From: Archegozetes longisetosus
Lineage: Eukaryota; Arthropoda; Arachnida; Sarcoptiformes; Trhypochthoniidae
Length of the DNA: 64,000 bases
Reading direction: 5' to 3'
Assembly: GCA_018873245.2 (NCBI GenBank)
Contig: JAEMBT020000005.1
Location: forward strand, 3,768,001-3,832,000
Shown here: positions 58,931 to 64,000 of the stretch, piece by piece
How the letters are laid out: every line of letters starts with the position of its first letter
Numbering within the stretch: position 1 is the stretch's first letter
Notes under the pieces: generated by a model
What the model was told of the DNA's origin: nothing
The model's input: the letters and a program-made list of their open reading frames with translations, nothing else
The model's database searches: none
Translations under genes and position numbers: made by a program

Positions 58931-60199
58931 ATGTCGGCGTCGGCCATATATTTTCTTGACCTGAAGGGCAAGGTTCTTGTGTCACGTAACTATCGGGGAG
59001 ATATAGACATGAATTTAATCGATAAGTTTATGCCTATTTTGATGGAGAGAGAAGAAGAGGGATCTCTGAACCCCATTCTAAAGTACTCGGACACGACTTT
59101 TATGTACATTAAATTCAATAATTTATATTTGGTTGCCAGCACTAAAAAGAACCCAAACGTTGCCCTCGTTTTCTCATTTCTTCATAAAATAGTTAATGTA
59201 ATGACTGATTATTTCAAAGAACTTGAAGAAGAGAGCATTCGTGATAATTTTGTATTAATTTATGAACTATTGGATGAGTTGATGGATTTCGGATACCCGC
59301 AGACTACTGATGGCAAAATCTTACAGGAATATATCACCCAAGAAAGTCACAAAATGGAAGTCCAGCCTAGACCACCGATGGCCGTGACCAATGCTGTTTC
59401 TTGGCGTTCAGAAGGTATTAAGTATCGCAAAAACGAAGTATTTCTTGATGTCATAGAATCAGTTAATCTGTTGGCTAACGCGAGCGGAAATGTGCTCAGA
59501 AGTGAAATCGTGGGCTCTATCAAAATGAGAGTCTATTTGTCAGGAATGCCTGAACTTAGACTAGGTCTTAATGATAAAGTGCTCTTTGAGAGTACAGGCC
59601 GTGGAAAGAGTAAGTCAGTAGAACTAGAAGATGTCAAGTTTCACCAATGCGTTCGGTTGTCACGATTCGAGAACGACAGGACTATTTCGTTCATTCCTCC
59701 AGATGGAGAGTTCGAGTTAATGTCTTATCGTCTGAACACTCACGTGAAGCCACTTATTTGGATTGAGTCAGTTATTGAAAGACACGCTCACAGCAGAGTT
59801 GAGTATATGATCAAAGCTAAGAGTCAATTCAAACGTCGTTCAACTGCTAACAACGTCGAGATAATAATACCAGTTCCACACGACGCAGACTCACCTAAAT
59901 TTAAAACTACGATCGGAAGCGTTAAATATACTCCTGAAATTAATTGTGTCGTTTGGAATATGAAGTCATTTCCTGGCGGTAAGGAGTATTTAATGAGAGC
60001 TCACTTTGGTTTGCCTTCTGTTGTCAGCGAAGAGACTGAAGGAAAACCTCCTATTCAAGTCAAGTTCGAAATCCCTTACTTTACCACTTCTGGAATACAA
60101 GTCCGCTATTTAAAGATCATCGAAAAAAGCGGTTATCAGGCCTTACCCTGGGTTCGGTATATCACTCAAAACGGTGATTACCAACTCAGAACTAATTGA
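58931..60199 (+). CDS. AP1M1: AP-1 complex mu subunit (clathrin adaptor)
   Basis: Medium chain of the trans-Golgi/endosomal AP-1 adaptor; selects YxxPhi cargo signals. It is a single intronless coding exon of 422 residues (human AP1M1 423). The ATG at 58931 gives MSASAIYFLDLKGKVLVSRN, the conserved N terminus; the frame's earlier GTG is not used. The longin-like N domain spans about 1-140 (FNNLYLVASTKKNPNVALVF, LIYELLDELMDFGYPQTTD). The C-terminal mu homology domain starts near VSWRSEGIKYRKNEVFLDVI and ends with GYQALPWVRYITQNGDYQLR. Basic residues near KAKSQFKRRSTANNVEI are kept. A single exon among multi-exon neighbours is notable but the codon use looks normal. Confidence 0.98.
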   Translation: MSASAIYFLDLKGKVLVSRNYRGDIDMNLIDKFMPILMEREEEGSLNPILKYSDTTFMYIKFNNLYLVASTKKNPNVALVFSFLHKIVNVMTDYFKELEEESIRDNFVLIYELLDELMDFGYPQTTDGKILQEYITQESHKMEVQPRPPMAVTNAVSWRSEGIKYRKNEVFLDVIESVNLLANASGNVLRSEIVGSIKMRVYLSGMPELRLGLNDKVLFESTGRGKSKSVELEDVKFHQCVRLSRFENDRTISFIPPDGEFELMSYRLNTHVKPLIWIESVIERHAHSRVEYMIKAKSQFKRRSTANNVEIIIPVPHDADSPKFKTTIGSVKYTPEINCVVWNMKSFPGGKEYLMRAHFGLPSVVSEETEGKPPIQVKFEIPYFTTSGIQVRYLKIIEKSGYQALPWVRYITQNGDYQLRTN

Positions 60200-60481
60200 A
60201 TATTTTTAAATTAATATAAATTATAGAATTTAAAAATCAAAACATTCCATGGATTGTCTTTTTTTGTTTTCATGTAATTTAACGCATTTATAAACTGGTA
60301 GTTCTGCGTTAATTTAGATCAAGTTTTTAATAAAACAGATAATTTCGGAAATATCAATTTATAAACAGATTACTATTACAAATGTTGGACTTCTTATCAT
60401 TTATTGATCTTGAATGTACTGCAAATCTAAGGTAGAATTAACTTATTTTACTAAAATTTATGATAAAAGATATTAAAAGAT
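60200..60481. other. Tail-to-tail spacer, AP-1 mu and TMED10
   Basis: 282 bp between stop codons. AATAAA at 60329-60334 probably serves AP-1 mu. Confidence 0.55.
60329..60334 (+). terminator. Likely poly(A) signal of AP-1 mu
   Basis: AATAAA 130 nt after the stop codon and 150 nt before the convergent TMED10 stop. Confidence 0.5.
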
Positions 60482-61329
60482 TTATTCGATCAACTTTTTG
60501 GCTTTGAAAAATTGTCTCAGATAGAGGACCTGCCAAGCGGCCAATCCTAACAAACACAGCATCGAAAATATACTCAAATACAATACGCGACTATTTGTTG
60601 ATTCTGTAAATTCAAAATTCAATTAATTAATATTTTAAGAAATCTATTTCAACAAACAACTTCATTACCATTTGTGTCTCTCATTTCTTCTTCTCTTTTC
60701 TTCATATATTCAAAGTCTTGCACAATAGAAGAGGAAAGATCTTCCAATTTAGTCAATTCCATTTCTAAAGGCTTTAATTTTCCGACATTTGCGAGCTTTC
60801 AATTGAAAAAATTGAATTAGATGAGAGCTTAAAAATAAAAGCCCTAAATGACTAACCTCTTCATAACTCTTAGCCTCGACTCCGTGCTTCATTTCAAGAT
60901 GGACTTCACGAGCAGGTCCAGGATGATGACCGGTTTGAACATAAGACACAAAACAGAAATCGAAGATATCGTCTTCATCGGAAGTGACCGCAAACTTTCC
61001 CTTATCGAGATTCTCTCTAGCGAAGGCCGTGTGACCCTTCGAGTCAGTCACCTATGAAGACATGACATCAAACTATTAAACAATTCAAACCAATGCTTAG
61101 TCTTGTTGGTTACCGCCAGGTCAGTTCTCTGTCCGATTGCTTCGCTTAATTCGTATTCTCCAGTGACCAAAACATCTTTTCTCATTTCTTCTTTGAGGCA
61201 GCGTTTGGTGTTTGGTTGCAAATGAAATCTCAATGATTCGACTGGTATTAAAGTTAAGAATAACACAAATGAATATAAAACTGAACAATAAAATAATTGT
61301 CCAAATAAATTTTTCCACAAATATCTCAT
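60482..61329 (-). CDS. TMED10: TMED10, p24-delta cargo receptor
   Basis: Type-I membrane protein of the early secretory pathway that packages cargo into COPI and COPII vesicles. Exons in gene order are 61329-61114, 61051-60857, 60795-60669 and 60603-60482, giving 219 residues, the same as human TMED10. A signal peptide ([14 protein letters not shown]) starts the protein. The GOLD domain has [16 protein letters not shown] and [18 protein letters not shown] with its paired cysteines. A coiled coil ([20 protein letters not shown]) follows. The transmembrane helix ends in the cytosolic tail [12 protein letters not shown], holding the FF and KK sorting signals exactly as in vertebrate TMED10. Confidence 0.98.
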
Positions 61330-62056
61330 TATGTAATCACTAGTTAAATCTCCACTATTTTTATAAATTATTCATTCAAACATTTAATTGATTTTTATTC
61401 TCGACTATCATTCAAATTGTAGTTAAGTATTAAAATTCTATCAGTAATGTGATGACGCGACACAACACACACTCAATTCAACAAATCCCTACATATTTAG
61501 GGACTTTTCTTACTATTCATTTTTGTCACTAAAAGTACATTCTTGTTCACTTTTAGTCATAAACTTGTTTTTTTTCATTTTACACGCATTATTTGACTTC
61601 TAGATCAGGTTTCATATCAGTTTTTGGTGACAACTTTAGGTCATTCTTGCTTCAACGCATCCTCAGCTTTTGCATTGATTATAGATTGATTAGAGATTAT
61701 TAATTAGAGATAAGAACCAATATAAATATGGAAAGTTTCTAAACTAAATATTTTTAATGATATTTCTAATGATGATTTCATTGCATTCTCTCAGTAAACA
61801 ACTAGAAAATCGATTTCGACTTAATTTGATGAATATTCGAGTAATACTTGAAATTAGCATAACTTTAATAAAATGTAAAATAGTTTGATATCAGGATTGG
61901 GCGGACATGAAAATCCCTAACTCAGAGTATTTTATGCGATAAAACGGACAATAAAATTGAATGCATTATCAGAGAAGAGGTTTAAAAGTGAAAACATAAG
62001 ATTTATTACTAATAAATTGATGACATTAACAGTAACTGAATTATTAAAGTAAAAAA
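61330..62056. promoter_or_regulatory. Divergent 5' region, TMED10 (-) and DPM3 (+)
   Basis: 727 bp between opposed start codons. No motif is called with confidence. Confidence 0.5.
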
Positions 62057-62356
62057 ATGACTAAGTTGATGGAATGGTTGGGTCTTAGTGCCCTTTTTAT
62101 ATCGTTTTGGATTCCAGTACTGTTAGGGTTGACTCCAATCACAGTCAGAGATGACTTAAAACTTCATGTTTGGTTAATTCCTGTCTATTTAGTCATCATA
62201 TTTGGTTTTGTATCAGCTCTTATCGTCTTATATCGTGTGTTCACCTTCAATGATTGTCCTCACGCTTACGAAGAGTTGAAGAAGCAGATAATTGAAGCAA
62301 AACGAGATCTCACTCAGAAAGGCATCAAATTTAATGATTCAAACGCTGATTCTTAA
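62057..62356 (+). CDS. DPM3: Dolichol-phosphate mannosyltransferase subunit 3 (DPM3)
   Basis: Small ER-membrane protein that tethers and stabilises the catalytic DPM1 subunit for dolichol-phosphate-mannose synthesis. It is intronless, 99 residues (human about 92). Two transmembrane helices are evident: WLGLSALFISFWIPVLL and LIPVYLVIIFGFVSALIVLY. They are followed by the family's RVFTFNDCPHAYEELKKQI and a short coiled-coil tail (IIEAKRDLTQKGI) that binds DPM1 in other animals. The ATG follows an A-rich leader. AATAAA occurs at 62485-62490. Confidence 0.95.
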   Translation: MTKLMEWLGLSALFISFWIPVLLGLTPITVRDDLKLHVWLIPVYLVIIFGFVSALIVLYRVFTFNDCPHAYEELKKQIIEAKRDLTQKGIKFNDSNADS

Positions 62357-62484
62357 TTCAAATAATTTATTAATAACTGATTTTTTAAAAAATGCTTAAT
62401 TTTCTATAATCAATAATGAATTTGTTATTTATAATTGAATAATTTTTTAAGCAAATAACTGTTGTAATTATTATAAAGTCCCCA

Positions 62485-62490
62485 AATAAA
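62485..62490 (+). terminator. Likely poly(A) signal of DPM3
   Basis: AATAAA about 130 nt after the stop and about 100 nt before the next start codon on the same strand. Confidence 0.5.
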
Positions 62491-62594
62491 GCCTTGTGTT
62501 TATTTCTTTCAAACCTCTTTAAAAGTTAAGTTTTGTTTACTACAAATCGTTTTGAAGCAGTCATTCTTTGAAACTAATTATAAGCAATCATTTG

Positions 62595-62908
62595 ATGGCA
62601 TTCGATGAACGATTACTTCGTATGACATTTATCACTATAGCTCTAGGTTTGGCTGCATTGGGTTTCGGTAGTTTTTTAATGCCATCAGAGGAGACTAAAA
62701 AGAAAAAAATTGAGGTAAGTATTTAGATCAATTTATATATCATATTAATTACTTTTTCTACCCGTAGGACTTCTACAAAGATTCCAAATTTGGTCTTCGA
62801 AATGATAATCAACCTAAGAAGCCCAAAACTAAAGACGAACTAATTATGGAAGTCATCAGAAATGCTGCTGAATCTAAAGAACCCATTTATAGACCTGGAT
62901 CTAAATAA
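62595..62908 (+). CDS. Small mitochondrial-type membrane protein, UQCC3-like
   Basis: Two exons, 62595-62714 and 62768-62908, give 86 residues. The start is MAFDERLLRMTFITIALGLA, followed by a single hydrophobic helix (LGLAALGFGSFLMP) with small residues. Then come a charged stretch (SEETKKKKIEDFYKD) and a C-terminal amphipathic helix (TKDELIMEVIRNAAE). Length, one N-terminal helix, the P-xEE/R-K-x-K pattern after the helix and the later helix resemble UQCC3, an assembly factor of respiratory complex III in the inner membrane. Sequence similarity is modest, so other small inner-membrane factors are possible. It lies 238 bp after DPM3 in the same orientation. Confidence 0.6.
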
Positions 62909-63620
62909 GATTGAAAATTTTAATACAATATATTATTGTATATCATGTAATATAGTCTGATATTCACGTAAATTATAGTAGTTTTAAATTAAAACTTTGC
63001 AAATGATTTCGGTTTACATTTTTCAATAACTTCCAATTGAACCAAAAGTCTATTTCAAACAGTTTCAATTTATACAACTCTAACCGAAAACAACCAAACA
63101 ACCCATCTGTTTGCATTGCATTGAGCTAGCCTTGAATCTAACATTTATTAAACTCAATTTCATCTTAACATCCAATTCTTTCAAACATTTTACAAAACAA
63201 AAACCGAGACTTCAGTTTAAGGACAAAAACTGAACTGAATGCTAAGAGCATGCAATGAGCTTGAACTATGATTTGTACCTTGTTTTGAATCACCAGCTTT
63301 TCGTTAAAATTCAAAAATAAATTAATTACTTTCAATAGCTATAAAGCTTAATCTTAAGTGGCTCTTCCTCCGAGATCTATTTGAAAACCAATCATAGGTT
63401 TGATTCCAAGGGCATTATCTTTTACTTGAAAAGTCAATCAAAGCTATCGAACAAGATCTCAAAGTATATTATCAATATGTTCATTAGGTGCAGGCACGCT
63501 CTTGAAAACAAGTGTAAAAACAAATTCTTTTCTCAAATATAAAATTATCAAAATTAAAGTAAAAATATCAAAACTTCTTAAGTAGTTCTACGCTTAACGA
63601 TTTGGAAAATATCATATAAG
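62909..63620. other. Intergenic before imidazolonepropionase
   Basis: About 710 bp, AT-rich, with no gene or clear repeat. It should hold the UQCC3-like 3' UTR and the next promoter. Confidence 0.5.
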
Positions 63621-64000
63621 ATGTGTTCTTCAGCTAAATTGATCATAGAAAATTGTGAACAGATAGTTCAAGTCTGTTCAAAAGGTGAAAAATTCAAGAA
63701 AGGTAGAGATCAGAACCAAATAGCAATATTGCAAAGAAAGAATGGTATCGGATGTAGCATGGTCATCGGATTCGATGGCCTCATTCTTGACATTGGATAT
63801 GACGATGAAATTGGATTTCAATACAGTGAAGTCAGCGAAGTCATTAACGGAGCCGGTTGTTCTATAATTCCAGGTCTAATTGATTGCCACAATCATCCCG
63901 TATGGGCTGGAGATCGAGTCTTCGAGTTTGATGCCAAAACTGGAGGTACTTCTTATCTTGAGTTACACGAGAAGGGCGGAGGAATACATTATACCGTATC
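63621..64000 (+). CDS. AMDHD1: Imidazolonepropionase (AMDHD1), 5' part
   Basis: Amidohydrolase of histidine breakdown: 4-imidazolone-5-propanoate to N-formimino-glutamate. The ATG at 63621 opens MCSSAKLIIENCEQIVQVCS, followed by GFDGLILDIGYDDEI and GAGCSIIPGLIDCHNHPVWA. HNH is the metal-binding HxH motif of the family (HTH in most members). GDRVFEF and ELHEKGGGIHYTV continue the match to AMDHD1. The frame is open to the window edge, so about 125 of an expected ~420 residues are seen. Confidence 0.93.
   Translation, partial: MCSSAKLIIENCEQIVQVCSKGEKFKKGRDQNQIAILQRKNGIGCSMVIGFDGLILDIGYDDEIGFQYSEVSEVINGAGCSIIPGLIDCHNHPVWAGDRVFEFDAKTGGTSYLELHEKGGGIHYTV

Overview
The window is eukaryotic nuclear DNA: strongly AT-rich, with intron-containing animal genes, mostly short GT-AG introns (about 55-120 nt), and many small DNA-transposon remnants. 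Amnionless, an Expanded/FRMD6-like FERM protein, PIAS, Speedy/RINGO, HRD1 and a multi-copy DHRS7-type reductase point to an invertebrate animal. The compact gene-dense half, short introns and small TA- or hAT-type elements suggest an arthropod, possibly an acariform mite, but that taxon is an inference. Exon coordinates were built by hand from splice sites, reading phase and family resemblance.

Layout. (1) 506-2463 (+): 3' part of a PP2A B56 regulatory subunit. (2) 2464-13622: about 11 kb without a recognisable gene, only low-complexity and tandem repeats. (3) 13623-18254 (+): Expanded/FRMD6-like FERM gene. (4) 18828-36358: a DHRS7-like reductase locus with three minus-strand genes (18828-21154, 29780-31336, 34808-36358). 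The latter two are a recent duplication. Between the genes lie transposon remnants and a decayed gene for a single-pass membrane protein. (5) 38177-64000: a gene-dense block. Amnionless (+), COQ8 (-), TRAPPC6 (+), PIAS (-), galectin-like (+), ARMT1 (-), Speedy (+), HRD1/SYVN1 (-), AP-1 mu (+), TMED10 (-) and DPM3 (+) follow one another in strict strand alternation. They are followed by a UQCC3-like gene (+) and the 5' end of imidazolonepropionase (+).

Functionally these are mostly housekeeping genes, not a pathway cluster. Several belong to the secretory and endocytic system: TRAPPC6 (tethering), TMED10 (ER-Golgi cargo), AP-1 mu (clathrin adaptor), HRD1 (ER-associated degradation), DPM3 (dolichol-phosphate-mannose synthesis) and amnionless (endocytic receptor). 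Head-to-head pairs share 5' intergenic regions of roughly 0.5-1 kb.

Mobile DNA is the most informative accessory content. It includes a TA-flanked ~140-bp foldback family (five copies, four in introns), a hAT derivative with an intact 8-bp target duplication, a mariner-like insertion whose empty site exists in a neighbouring repeat copy, a 540-bp foldback with 7-bp target duplications, and a Tc1-like element. I see no tRNA, rRNA or CRISPR array and no convincing undescribed system. The best leads are the mosaic identity of the two reductase copies, the strand-alternating gene block, the galectin with a galectin-3-like tail on the wrong end and altered sugar-binding residues, and repeated one-base slips in homopolymers.
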